From positions 3,873,001 through 3,937,000 of the forward strand of contig NC_015275.1 in the NCBI RefSeq assembly GCF_000178835.2: a stretch of 64,000 bases of DNA, in the 5' to 3' direction. The DNA comes from Cellulosilyticum lentocellum DSM 5427 (lineage in GTDB: Bacteria; Bacillota; Clostridia; Lachnospirales; Cellulosilyticaceae). The notes beneath the pieces are model-generated. The model saw only the letters and a list, made by a program, of their open reading frames with translations, was not told where the DNA came from and searched no databases. Positions 7,912 to 15,587 of this stretch are shown in pieces (position 1 is the stretch's first letter; each line of letters starts with the position of its first letter). The position numbers and the translations under genes were made by a program.

Positions 7912-9390
7912 TCATCTATATATATATTCATCTATATATCTTATTAGCTTATCCCAATTATTCCTTCTATAATACGAATGTCTCGTATATGTATCCTTGC
8001 ACTTCTGGTCATATAACTTCGGATTATCAATCATATCTTGTATTGCTTGCTCCATTTTTTCGTACGATTCATATCTGAACTGAGCATCGATATAGAATTT
8101 CACATCCCCATAATTTAAAGATACAACTGGTATCCCTGCCTCCATTGCTGCGATGCAACTATACCCCCCACCATTTCTCTTTGGGTTTAAATACACATTG
8201 GCCAACTGTATAGTGGCTACTAATCTCTTACGCTTTCCCATAAAATAAACCCTATCTTCCATCCCTAAAAATCTATTTCTATCCAAATAAGATTTATAAT
8301 AACTGCCAATAAACATAATCTTAACGTGATTATTCCTATATAATAATTGAGTACAAATATCTAGTACATCATCTGTTATTTCTTCTTTCAGCCTATTTCC
8401 CACTATACATATAACAAAATCCTCTTTTCCTATTCCATATTGATTCCTATTATAATAATCTTTCTGTTCATCTTTAAACATATCCAAACTATATGGTACT
8501 TCTATCAAGTGTTGACTATTTTTTAACTTATGTTCTCTTACGTCTAAACCCTCATATGTAGAAACAAAATATTTTGTACAACAAAGCTTAGCATTCGCTG
8601 ATAATGAAATAGTAAAAACATCAGTAAAACTACTACAAACTTCTGCTAATATATTTTTATCCCCTATACTGAAAACATATCTAGGCTTTATATTATATAT
8701 CTTTCTTGCCATTTCATCTATTTGAGTGTTAGATACTTCAAATGTATAGTTGTCTACATATTTTACTTTACATCTATCTATACCTAATTGCTTTGTAATT
8801 GCTTTTATAGATTCATCATCATGTTTTATATAATTTCCACTAAAGCCATCAAGAAAGTCATATGTTTGTTTTATTGGCATCTCCCCAGAATTAATAATAT
8901 AGATATATTCAATTTCATCAATCGAATCATTTAGCATCTTTACCATTTGTAAAAGTAATTTTGTTGGCGAATGCTTAATTCCCAAAAATTGACTTGTAAT
9001 AAACACTACTGATTTTCTATCTCTATCCTTAGCCACAAATTTATGTACTTGTTTCAATCCACTATTCGCCTTTATTTCTTTTACTAAAAAATCATAACCA
9101 TTATATATATCTATTCCTATATCTTCCGTATTTACAAAATTAATTCTTGATAATTGCCATACAATATATATTTTTGCTTCTAATGGTATAGATTTATTAC
9201 GAATTAATAATAACAGTACTTCTAGTGCTCTTTTATCCTTTTCAAAATGAAAATATATAGATAATGCCAAAATTACTTGCCTTATCTGTTTCTCAGTAAA
9301 AATAATTTCTTCTACATTTAGTTCAAATAATTTATGGCACATATTATATAAGTTAATTGGAATTTGTTCTTTTAAAAAATCTTCCTTCAT
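7912..9390 (-). CDS. glycosyltransferase, GT-B fold
   Basis: This 492-residue protein has a helical N-terminal part of about 110 residues and then a GT-B glycosyltransferase. The C-terminal nucleotide-sugar half is recognisable from FVICIVGNRLKEEI, VKIMFIGSYY, RVYFMGKRK and NPKRNGGGYSCIAAMEAGIPVVSLNYGD, a GT4-like donor-binding segment. No signal peptide or membrane span is evident, so it is cytoplasmic, which fits modification of flagellin before export. It is the first gene of the cassette and lies just downstream of a sigma-D-like promoter. Whether it extends a flagellin glycan or attaches the first sugar cannot be told from sequence. Confidence 0.8.
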   Translation of the reverse strand: MKEDFLKEQIPINLYNMCHKLFELNVEEIIFTEKQIRQVILALSIYFHFEKDKRALEVLLLLIRNKSIPLEAKIYIVWQLSRINFVNTEDIGIDIYNGYDFLVKEIKANSGLKQVHKFVAKDRDRKSVVFITSQFLGIKHSPTKLLLQMVKMLNDSIDEIEYIYIINSGEMPIKQTYDFLDGFSGNYIKHDDESIKAITKQLGIDRCKVKYVDNYTFEVSNTQIDEMARKIYNIKPRYVFSIGDKNILAEVCSSFTDVFTISLSANAKLCCTKYFVSTYEGLDVREHKLKNSQHLIEVPYSLDMFKDEQKDYYNRNQYGIGKEDFVICIVGNRLKEEITDDVLDICTQLLYRNNHVKIMFIGSYYKSYLDRNRFLGMEDRVYFMGKRKRLVATIQLANVYLNPKRNGGGYSCIAAMEAGIPVVSLNYGDVKFYIDAQFRYESYEKMEQAIQDMIDNPKLYDQKCKDTYTRHSYYRRNNWDKLIRYIDEYIYR

Positions 9391-9448
9391 TCGTATCCTG
9401 CCTTTAGTAATGATAGTAAGGTATATTTATACTTGTAATCTATATTAG

Positions 9449-9476
9449 TTATCGACATATATTATATAATTCTTTA
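9449..9476 (-). promoter_or_regulatory. sigma-D (flagellar) promoter of the sugar cassette
   Basis: TAAA (9473-9476), 16 bases, GTCGATAA (9449-9456). The sigma-D consensus is TAAA-N14 to 16-GCCGATAT. Three other sites of the same form precede flagellar genes in this window. The -35 starts exactly where the T-tract of the rplA terminator ends. The 5' untranslated region to the glycosyltransferase would be about 50 bases. Confidence 0.75.
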
Positions 9477-9517
9477 AAAAAAATCGTAAAACTTATTTAC
9501 ATAAGTTTTACGATTTT
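9476..9517 (-). terminator. intrinsic terminator after rplA
   Basis: A perfect 17-bp stem (9480-9496 with 9501-9517, core CGTAAAACTTAT) and a 4-base loop are followed on the minus strand by a T-tract. It begins 8 bases past the rplA stop and ends the rpmG-secE-nusG-rplKA transcript. Confidence 0.93.
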
Positions 9518-9524
9518 AATATTT

Positions 9525-10220
9525 TTATTGATCAGCTTTCATTGGGTTTACTTTGATTCCAGGACCCATTGTAGTTGATACTGAGATGCTACGAAGGTAT
9601 TGACCTTTTGCAGCAGCTGGTTTTGCTTTTATAACTGCACTCATTAATGTGTGGAAGTTGTCTTGTAATTTTTCAGCACCAAATGATACTTTACCAATTG
9701 GAACGTGGATAATATTAGTTTTGTCAAGACGGTACTCGATTTTACCTGCTTTGATATCATTGATTGCTTTTGTTACGTCCATAGTAACTGTACCAGCTTT
9801 AGGGTTTGGCATTAAACCTTTTGGTCCAAGTACGCGGCCTAAACGACCAACAACACCCATCATATCTGGAGTTGCTACTACAACGTCAAATTCAAACCAA
9901 CCTTCGCCTTGGATTTTTGGAATTAAATCCTCTCCACCAACGAAGTCAGCGCCTGCTGCTAAAGCTTCATCAGCTTTTGCACCTTTAGCGAATACTAAAA
10001 CTCTTTGAGTTTTACCTGTACCATGTGGTAATACGATAGCACCACGAACTTGTTGATCAGCATGACGGCTGTCTACACCTAATTTAATGTGAGCTTCAAC
10101 TGTTTCATCAAATTTAGCAGTTGATGTTTTTCCTACTAATTCAAATACTTCTGCTGGATCATAAACCGCTGCACGGTCTACTAATTTAGCAGCTTCAATA
10201 TATTTTTTTCCTCTTTTCAT
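9525..10220 (-). CDS. rplA: ribosomal protein L1
   Basis: This 231-residue protein of the mobile L1 stalk is a translational repressor of its own operon. It reads [29 protein letters not shown], with the conserved [32 protein letters not shown] region (described in parts here: [14 protein letters not shown]) and the C-terminal [11 protein letters not shown] chose the ATG at 10220 because AGGAGG lies 7 bases upstream; the GTG directly before it is too close. An L1-type binding hairpin sits in the gap before it. It is followed by a terminator rather than by rplJ. Confidence 0.98.
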   Translation of the reverse strand: MKRGKKYIEAAKLVDRAAVYDPAEVFELVGKTSTAKFDETVEAHIKLGVDSRHADQQVRGAIVLPHGTGKTQRVLVFAKGAKADEALAAGADFVGGEDLIPKIQGEGWFEFDVVVATPDMMGVVGRLGRVLGPKGLMPNPKAGTVTMDVTKAINDIKAGKIEYRLDKTNIIHVPIGKVSFGAEKLQDNFHTLMSAVIKAKPAAAKGQYLRSISVSTTMGPGIKVNPMKADQ

Positions 10221-10234
10221 CACTTTACCTCCTT

Positions 10235-10263
10235 GTGGTATTAGCGGGGCAGTGCCCTCCCAC
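10235..10263 (-). promoter_or_regulatory. L1-binding RNA site before rplA
   Basis: On the minus strand GTGGGAGGG...CCCGC.AATACCAC forms an asymmetric hairpin closed by GTGG/CCAC. It is the known L1 repressor-site shape and mimics the L1 site in 23S rRNA. A nearly identical copy precedes rplK. It ends about 15 bases before the rplA start codon, next to the ribosome-binding site. Confidence 0.75.
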
Positions 10264-10315
10264 GTAAATAAGTTTACGCGCCTAATTTATAAATTGATTA
10301 AAAACCGATTAATAA

Positions 10316-10741
10316 TTATTCTTGAACTGTGATACCCATTGAACGAGCTGTACCAGCGATCATGCTAATAGCTGCTTCAAGGCTACCTGCGTTTAAGTCA
10401 GGCATTTTAAGTTCTGCAATTTTTGTAATTTCTTCTTTAGAAATTGTTGCAACTTTTTGTTTGATAGAGTTTGGAGAACCAGACTCAAGTTTGCAAGCTT
10501 TCTTTAAAAGAACTGCTGCTGGTGGAGTTTTTGTAATGAAAGAGAAAGATCTATCTGCATATACAGTAATTACTACTGGAATGATAAGACCTGCATCTTT
10601 AGCTGTTCTTTCATTAAACTCTTTTGTAAATTGAACGATATTTACACCGTGTTGACCAAGTGCTGGACCAACTGGTGGAGCTGGTGTTGCCTTACCAGCT
10701 GCAATTTGTAATTTAATCATACCTGTAACTTTTTTTGCCAT
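10316..10741 (-). CDS. rplK: ribosomal protein L11
   Basis: This 141-residue protein of the GTPase-associated centre reads [25 protein letters not shown], then [25 protein letters not shown] and a C-terminal [12 protein letters not shown]. All are family signatures, and the length is typical. AGGAGG precedes the ATG. The gene lies between nusG and rplA, with an L1-type RNA site on each side. Confidence 0.98.
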   Translation of the reverse strand: MAKKVTGMIKLQIAAGKATPAPPVGPALGQHGVNIVQFTKEFNERTAKDAGLIIPVVITVYADRSFSFITKTPPAAVLLKKACKLESGSPNSIKQKVATISKEEITKIAELKMPDLNAGSLEAAISMIAGTARSMGITVQE

Positions 10742-10762
10742 TACCGTTACCTCCTAAAAAAT

Positions 10763-10790
10763 GTGGTATTCGCGGGGAATTCCCTCCCAC
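10763..10790 (-). promoter_or_regulatory. L1-binding RNA site before rplK
   Basis: This is a second copy of the GTGGGAGGG...CCCGCGAATACCAC hairpin, 21 bases before the rplK start. Two copies allow L1 to repress both rplK and rplA translation. A separate hairpin with CTACA/TGTAG arms lies further upstream, around 10830-10858, in the nusG-rplK gap. It has no T-run and its role is unclear. Confidence 0.78.
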
Positions 10791-10868
10791 TCGCGCGCTT
10801 TGTAATTTAATGATTACTCATATATTGAAGTCTACATTTAATTAAGTGTAGCTTCCTTTTGAGAAGTA

Positions 10869-11387
10869 CTACTCAAATATTTCTACTTGATTCATACTAA
10901 TCTCAACAGGGAACTCTCTACCAAATCCGCTTACTGATACAACAATGGTACCTTTAGATTGGTGAATTTCTTTAACAATTCCTTCAGAATTTTCAAAGGC
11001 TCCTGTAAGTAGGGTCACTGCGTCCCCTATCTTAACTTTAGGAGCTGGTCCGTAAAGTTCGATCCCCATGTTCTTTACTTCTTCTAATGAAAGACTAACT
11101 GGTTTAGAGTCTGGCCCAACAAATCCTGTAACTCCTCTAGTGTTTCTCACTACATACCAAGTATCATCAGTCATTACCATCTTAACTAATACATAACCAG
11201 GGAATGTTTTACGTTGAACAGTCTTTTTAACACCATTCTTTTCTTCTACTTCTTGTTGCAAAGGAACTTCAACGGCATGGATGAGCTCTTCCATATTACG
11301 ATTTTTAATCGCTTTTTCAATATTTGCTTTTACTTTGTTTTCATATCCTGAAAAAGTATGAACTACATACCATCTCGCCTTTTCCAT
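10869..11387 (-). CDS. nusG: transcription elongation/antitermination factor NusG
   Basis: This 172-residue elongation factor binds RNA polymerase through an N-terminal NGN domain (ARWYVVHTFSGYENKV) and carries a C-terminal KOW domain (IGDAVTLLTGAFENSEGIV). The ATG at 11387 has GGAGGA upstream; an in-frame ATG 15 bases earlier overlaps that site. It lies 14 bases after secE in the conserved rpmG-secE-nusG order. Confidence 0.97.
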   Translation of the reverse strand: MEKARWYVVHTFSGYENKVKANIEKAIKNRNMEELIHAVEVPLQQEVEEKNGVKKTVQRKTFPGYVLVKMVMTDDTWYVVRNTRGVTGFVGPDSKPVSLSLEEVKNMGIELYGPAPKVKIGDAVTLLTGAFENSEGIVKEIHQSKGTIVVSVSGFGREFPVEISMNQVEIFE

Positions 11388-11401
11388 AGATCGTTCCTCC
11401 A

Positions 11402-11593
11402 TTATAATAATCCTTTAATTAAGTTCTCAAGAACTCCAATTCCGCCATTAATAGCAAAGTCCATGATATAGATTATAATTGCTACAATAATAGATAATCC
11501 TAAAACATTTAAGGTCAATTTAGTAAGTTCCTCTTTGTTAGGCCATACAACTCGTTTGCTTTCAGCAATGAAGTCTTTAAAAAACCCTATCAT
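11402..11593 (-). CDS. secE: preprotein translocase subunit SecE
   Basis: This 63-residue protein with one transmembrane helix (LNVLGLSIIVAIIIYIMDFAI) is preceded by the amphipathic segment FIAESKRVVWPNKEEL typical of SecE. It stabilises the SecY channel. GGGAGG lies upstream of the ATG, and the gene sits between rpmG and nusG as expected. Confidence 0.96.
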   Translation of the reverse strand: MIGFFKDFIAESKRVVWPNKEELTKLTLNVLGLSIIVAIIIYIMDFAINGGIGVLENLIKGLL

Positions 11594-11629
11594 AAATCCA
11601 CTTCCTCCCTGGCGTACTTTTACACAAAA

Positions 11630-11782
11630 CTATTTTTTAGTTTCTTTGTGTAATGTGTGTGTTTTACAGAATCTGCAGTATTTCTTTGTTTCCATGCGGT
11701 CAGGATGTGTTTTTTTATCCTTAGTCATGTTGTAGTTTCTGCGCTTGCAATCTTCGCAAGCTAAAGTAATTTGTACTCTCAC
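11630..11782 (-). CDS. rpmG: ribosomal protein L33
   Basis: This short gene encodes 50 residues from a GTG start with GGAGGTG upstream. The product reads [18 protein letters not shown] with the later pair CRFC, so it retains four zinc-binding cysteines (CxxC...CxxC). It heads the secE-nusG-rplKA operon and lies directly after a sigma-A promoter. Confidence 0.95.
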   Translation of the reverse strand: MRVQITLACEDCKRRNYNMTKDKKTHPDRMETKKYCRFCKTHTLHKETKK

Positions 11783-11825
11783 GTTGACACCTCCACTTGA
11801 GTAAATCTCTTTTAAAAATTGCCAT

Positions 11826-11880
11826 AAAAAAAAGACCTATTTAGGTACAAACTAAATATACCATAATAATAAATAGGTCG
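11826..11880 (-). terminator. terminator ending the flagellar-glycan transcription unit
   Basis: Arms GACCTATTTA (11879-11870) and TAAATAGGTC (11843-11834) on the minus strand are followed by eight T. It comes 34 bases after the last coiled-coil gene of the glycan run. The rpmG promoter lies inside it, so transcripts starting there carry only the 3' arm and escape termination. Confidence 0.8.
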
Positions 11881-11884
11881 TCAA
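11855..11884 (-). promoter_or_regulatory. sigma-A promoter of rpmG-secE-nusG-rplKA
   Basis: TTGACG (11879-11884), 18-base spacer, TATATT (11855-11860). The 5' arm of the terminator hairpin forms part of the spacer, and the 3' arm lies just downstream of the expected start point near 11848. Confidence 0.7.
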
Positions 11885-11913
11885 GTTTATTGTTTTAGAT
11901 TTTTTTGTAAAAT

Positions 11914-12345
11914 TTAGGTTTTTGTTTGTTGCTTTCGATAAGCTTCTGCTACTTTAGAATTATTTATAGGAAGTGTTACTTTATCTATTCTTTGTTTACT
12001 TCTAGACTGCATTAATAATAGATTCTTTTGCTCCTCTTCCACAATGAGATTTTGTAACTTCAATAGATATCCTACTCGCTCCTGTAAGCGTTCAATTTCT
12101 TTTTGTTCTCTTAAATTAGATTTGCTCTTATCATATAACCGTTGAAAAATTTCTTCTTCTTTTTTTAAATTTATAGTAAGCTCTTCTTTATAATCAGCCA
12201 TCTGCTCTAACAAATCTAGCATGTTATTCTCCTCTTCTACAGTTGAAGTGTTACTCAGCAATACAGTTGCTTGATTATCTGTCAATGTTTTTATTTGATT
12301 TAGAAACTCTATAATAGTATCTAAGCTTTTAAATAAACTTTCCAT
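11914..12345 (-). CDS. small coiled-coil protein, possibly a FlgN/FliT-like chaperone
   Basis: This 143-residue, highly charged, almost entirely helical protein starts MESLFKSLDTIIEFLNQIKTL and carries long coiled-coil stretches (EEIFQRLYDKSK, EIERLQERVGYLLKLQNLI). It has a C-terminal NNSKVAEAYRKQ tail reminiscent of FlgN-type chaperones. The ATG at 12345 has AGGTGG upstream. It is the last gene of the flagellar/glycan run, directly after the fliB-type methylase. The length and fold resemble flagellar type III chaperones, but the assignment is inference from shape and context. No catalytic motif is seen. Confidence 0.55.
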   Translation of the reverse strand: MESLFKSLDTIIEFLNQIKTLTDNQATVLLSNTSTVEEENNMLDLLEQMADYKEELTINLKKEEEIFQRLYDKSKSNLREQKEIERLQERVGYLLKLQNLIVEEEQKNLLLMQSRSKQRIDKVTLPINNSKVAEAYRKQQTKT

Positions 12346-12397
12346 CTCTACCACCTATTTTCTTATATTAACTCACTATAATGAATATGTTAGCTCT

Positions 12398-13588
12398 TTA
12401 TCTAGCTAAAATGGCTACAGCCGCTAATGTATTATATCCATCCTCTTTACATTGCCTATAAATCTCATCAATAAAATCTGTATGGTGCTCAACTACCCTA
12501 GAAAAAGAATAAACTATCTCTACTATCTCATCAAATGCTAAACGTTTTTGATTACAGTACCATTTAGCAATTAACATCTGTTTTATAACCGCATAGTTTA
12601 TAATTAAGTTCATAATTTCTTTATTGAGATTACTTGTCCATATCACATTCATAACATTAGTATATAAGCTATACACAATAAAATGCTCTAATAGATATTT
12701 TCTATCTGTAAAGTATGTGTCAAACTCACGCTCTATCTTTTCAATCATTACCCCTTCATCTGCTATCTTTTGTGTAAAAGTATTTATATCATCAATGCAT
12801 ACATTAAATCCTTTGTTTACCACACTCACACTAGTCCTTGCCTGTAATACTGCTTTAACAAAAAGATTCTTACGTTCCGTACTAGGTTCAATCTTGTCTA
12901 GCTCTTCATTAACATCAGATCGTTGAATGAAACTCTTAACTTCTTTTATGACACTTGTAAAATCACTGTATTTCTTCTCCTCAATAACTTTCTGTACTTT
13001 TCCTTCTACTAACTTTATAAAAAGCAACCTTTTCCATAATGCAATTTCTCTAAATTGTGCAATATCTATTAGCAAAGCTCTAGTCTCCCAAATCATATCA
13101 TGCATCTGCATATCATACTGTGTTTGTACACTATTGCGATAATCTAGTACACTCAATTCCTCTTCTTCCATCAAAAAACTTAATGGTTCTTGAGAAGCCA
13201 ACAGTTTCTCTACAACTTCAGGGCAAGATAAACTAAGTCTTCGTTCGCATCTATCGTAATATCTTACAATTGTTCTAGGATATAACTTGCACGTATTAGA
13301 TAAGTATTCTTCTCCTAAGTTGATATATATGTTACACAGATTTTTCGCATCTAAAAATGGACATTTTCTATCTTCTAAATTTATTTTAGCGTAGATTAAT
13401 TCATAAGTTTCTTTTCTATTTCTAGTAATCCGCCCATTTAAATAGCTTCCAAATTCTCCTTTTATTTTTCCGTACTTTATAAAACTTTCTTTGTCGATAT
13501 GTATATTCCAGTCTTGACAACAGTGCTCCCTACAGTCACTTCCCGTACATTTAAAACTACTATAAAACTCTGGCTTTAGTATTTTCAC
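12398..13588 (-). CDS. fliB: flagellin lysine-N-methylase, FliB family
   Basis: This 396-residue enzyme is expected to methylate lysine side chains of flagellin. The N-terminus carries the cysteine cluster of the family, CTGSDCREHCCQDW (C14, C19, C23, C24), then CPFLDAKNLCNIY and NTCKLYPR with further conserved cysteines, thought to bind an iron-sulfur cluster. The start is a GTG at 13588 with GGGGTGAG upstream. It lies downstream of legF in the flagellar glycan run, which supports flagellin as substrate. The flagellin encoded at 36188-36997 has several lysines in its D1 region that could be targets. Confidence 0.85.
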   Translation of the reverse strand: MKILKPEFYSSFKCTGSDCREHCCQDWNIHIDKESFIKYGKIKGEFGSYLNGRITRNRKETYELIYAKINLEDRKCPFLDAKNLCNIYINLGEEYLSNTCKLYPRTIVRYYDRCERRLSLSCPEVVEKLLASQEPLSFLMEEEELSVLDYRNSVQTQYDMQMHDMIWETRALLIDIAQFREIALWKRLLFIKLVEGKVQKVIEEKKYSDFTSVIKEVKSFIQRSDVNEELDKIEPSTERKNLFVKAVLQARTSVSVVNKGFNVCIDDINTFTQKIADEGVMIEKIEREFDTYFTDRKYLLEHFIVYSLYTNVMNVIWTSNLNKEIMNLIINYAVIKQMLIAKWYCNQKRLAFDEIVEIVYSFSRVVEHHTDFIDEIYRQCKEDGYNTLAAVAILAR

Positions 13589-13669
13589 GACTCACCCCAT
13601 ATGAACTTTTATTAGTGCACTAATCTTCCTATCATATTTTGTCTCCTAAGTTTCAATTATCTGCTACTT

Positions 13670-14362
13670 TTATAAGTTATCTAATAAAGCTTCTGCATAT
13701 TTAAAATCATAAATATCATCTATATCTACCGAATGATACTTATCCATTATATATGCATAACATCTAGCTTCATAAAAGTTCTCATACTTGAGATAATACG
13801 ATGTATTACATAAATAAATAGCCCCATTTAATACATATGTTTCTTTCTGTTTTTGTCTTATAGAAGGTATTCCCTTTAACAACCCATCTAAACAGTTGTT
13901 TTCCTGTAAATACATCATTAAGTCTTGTGAGTGATTAGCCTTACATACACTCACCACTGCATTGGCTTGCTCTTTTCTAAGTACTTCTATACTTTCTAAA
14001 ATATTTTCAGCTGTCCTTAATGGTGAGGTTGGTTGCAACAACATAAAGTAATCATAATCTTTCCCTTGCTTCTTCAACTCTTTTAAAGTATGTAAAATAG
14101 CTTCTTTACTTGTAGCTGTATCTCCACTTAGATCATTCGGACGTAAAAATGGAGCACTTGCTCCACTTTTTATAGCTATATTCTGATAAAGTGATGAGTC
14201 TGTTGATACAATAATATCATCAAATATATTTGCCTTTTGTGCCGCCTCTATTGTGTATGCTATTAATGGCTTATTCTTTAATAACATAATATTTTTATCT
14301 TTTAGTCCTTTGGACCCACTTCTTGCTGGAATGATTGCTAGAAATGATTTGTTATTCCACAT
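13670..14362 (-). CDS. legF: CMP-sialic/legionaminic acid synthetase
   Basis: This 230-residue cytidylyltransferase activates a nonulosonic acid with CTP to the CMP-sugar used by flagellin glycosyltransferases. It has the family N-terminus AIIPARSGSKGLKDKN, then LLQPTSPLRTAENI and a C-terminal HSVDIDDIYDFKYAE. The ATG at 14362 has AGGGGTG upstream; the in-frame start 30 bases earlier has none. It follows legI and legG. The legionaminic assignment over sialic acid comes from legB, legC and legX further upstream in the same run. Confidence 0.88.
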   Translation of the reverse strand: MWNNKSFLAIIPARSGSKGLKDKNIMLLKNKPLIAYTIEAAQKANIFDDIIVSTDSSLYQNIAIKSGASAPFLRPNDLSGDTATSKEAILHTLKELKKQGKDYDYFMLLQPTSPLRTAENILESIEVLRKEQANAVVSVCKANHSQDLMMYLQENNCLDGLLKGIPSIRQKQKETYVLNGAIYLCNTSYYLKYENFYEARCYAYIMDKYHSVDIDDIYDFKYAEALLDNL

Positions 14363-14423
14363 ATTCACACCCCTATTAGCAGTATAGTACAACTTATTTA
14401 CTTTTTATATTTTTAGATATAGA

Positions 14424-15587
14424 TTAATTATAGTCATAGAAATGTTTTTTTAACCCCTTAGGCTTATTGCTTAAAAATACTTTAACAACTTTCAAAATAT
14501 TATCTGATGTACTTGACTGTTCATAGGGATTGTTATACTCCAACATTTTCCCTTTACATTCTTCTCCTAATGCATAGGTAATTGCATCTTTGATTGCTTC
14601 TCGCTGTGACTCACAGTTAATAACTGTTCTACTACATACTCTCCCTCTTTGCCGATTACCTATATTAATTGTAGGAATATGGAAAGATGGTGCTTCAATA
14701 ATACCACTTGATGAATTTCCTACTACAAAATCACAGTATTTCAGTGCACTTAAATATCTAAGTTGTCCCATACTTGTAAATGCTATTGCTCTTTTAGGAT
14801 ATCTTTCAATATATTCATCTATTAACTTATTAATTTGCCTTCCCTCTGTATCTGCATTAGCTTTAGTAAAAATTAATTTCACATCTGGGAATTCATCTAG
14901 TGCCATTAATAATTCTTTAAACTGCCTTCCTGCACTTTGCTTTTCTAATGTAACTGGATGAAAAGTTACTATTGCCAATTTAGGTTCTATAGGAAACTCT
15001 ATAGATTCCTCAAGGCTTTCTTTTGTCAATAAAGGTATATTCTTTATATTCTCTACCCCTAATGCTCCAACATTATATACCCGTTCAGGATTTTCTCCTA
15101 ATTGTATCACACGTTTTCTATATACTTCTGTACTAGTAAAATGTAAATAGCTCATCTTAGTAATAGAATGCCTGAAAGCTTCATCAAATGCACCTTCAGT
15201 GAGTTCTCCCCCATGCAAATGTGCTATATGAATATTGGCTATAGTTGCCGCAGTCGCTGCTACAAAGGTTTCATATCGGTCACCTAAAAGTATCACTAAT
15301 TCTGGTTTGGTTCTATCGTACACTTCTGCAAAACTAATCAACCCTAATCCCATTGATTTAGTCACTCCGATACTTGTATCAGAGCTTAAGAGCATCTCAA
15401 TCTTTTCTGCTATAGGATAACCATCTGCTTCTATCTGCTTATAAGTATGTCCAAATTCCGGTGAAAGGTGCATGCCTGTTACTATTAGGCATAATTCTAG
15501 GGTAGTATCCTTATGTATTTTATCAATCAAAGGTTGTAGCAAGCCATATTCTGACCTTGTACCAGTTACTACTGCAATTTTATTCAT
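14424..15587 (-). CDS. legG: UDP/GDP-sugar 2-epimerase (hydrolysing), LegG/NeuC type
   Basis: This 387-residue enzyme of the non-phosphorylating 2-epimerase family converts GDP-N,N'-diacetylbacillosamine to 2,4-diacetamido-2,4,6-trideoxymannose plus GDP if it is LegG. It shows TGTRSEYGLLQPLI at the N-terminus, LLGDRYETF, HLHGGELTEGAFDEAFRHSITKMS (read as two adjacent motifs HLHGGE and RHSITKMS), and FVVGNSSSGIIEAPSF near the C-terminus. I chose the ATG at 15587; a TTG two codons earlier is also in frame. It overlaps the legI stop by a few bases, indicating translational coupling. Confidence 0.88.
   Translation of the reverse strand: MNKIAVVTGTRSEYGLLQPLIDKIHKDTTLELCLIVTGMHLSPEFGHTYKQIEADGYPIAEKIEMLLSSDTSIGVTKSMGLGLISFAEVYDRTKPELVILLGDRYETFVAATAATIANIHIAHLHGGELTEGAFDEAFRHSITKMSYLHFTSTEVYRKRVIQLGENPERVYNVGALGVENIKNIPLLTKESLEESIEFPIEPKLAIVTFHPVTLEKQSAGRQFKELLMALDEFPDVKLIFTKANADTEGRQINKLIDEYIERYPKRAIAFTSMGQLRYLSALKYCDFVVGNSSSGIIEAPSFHIPTINIGNRQRGRVCSRTVINCESQREAIKDAITYALGEECKGKMLEYNNPYEQSSTSDNILKVVKVFLSNKPKGLKKHFYDYN

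Noticed and set aside
4500-9600. A transposon or insertion sequence that carried the sugar cassette
   Set aside because: No transposase, integrase, terminal inverted repeats or target duplication was found at either junction.
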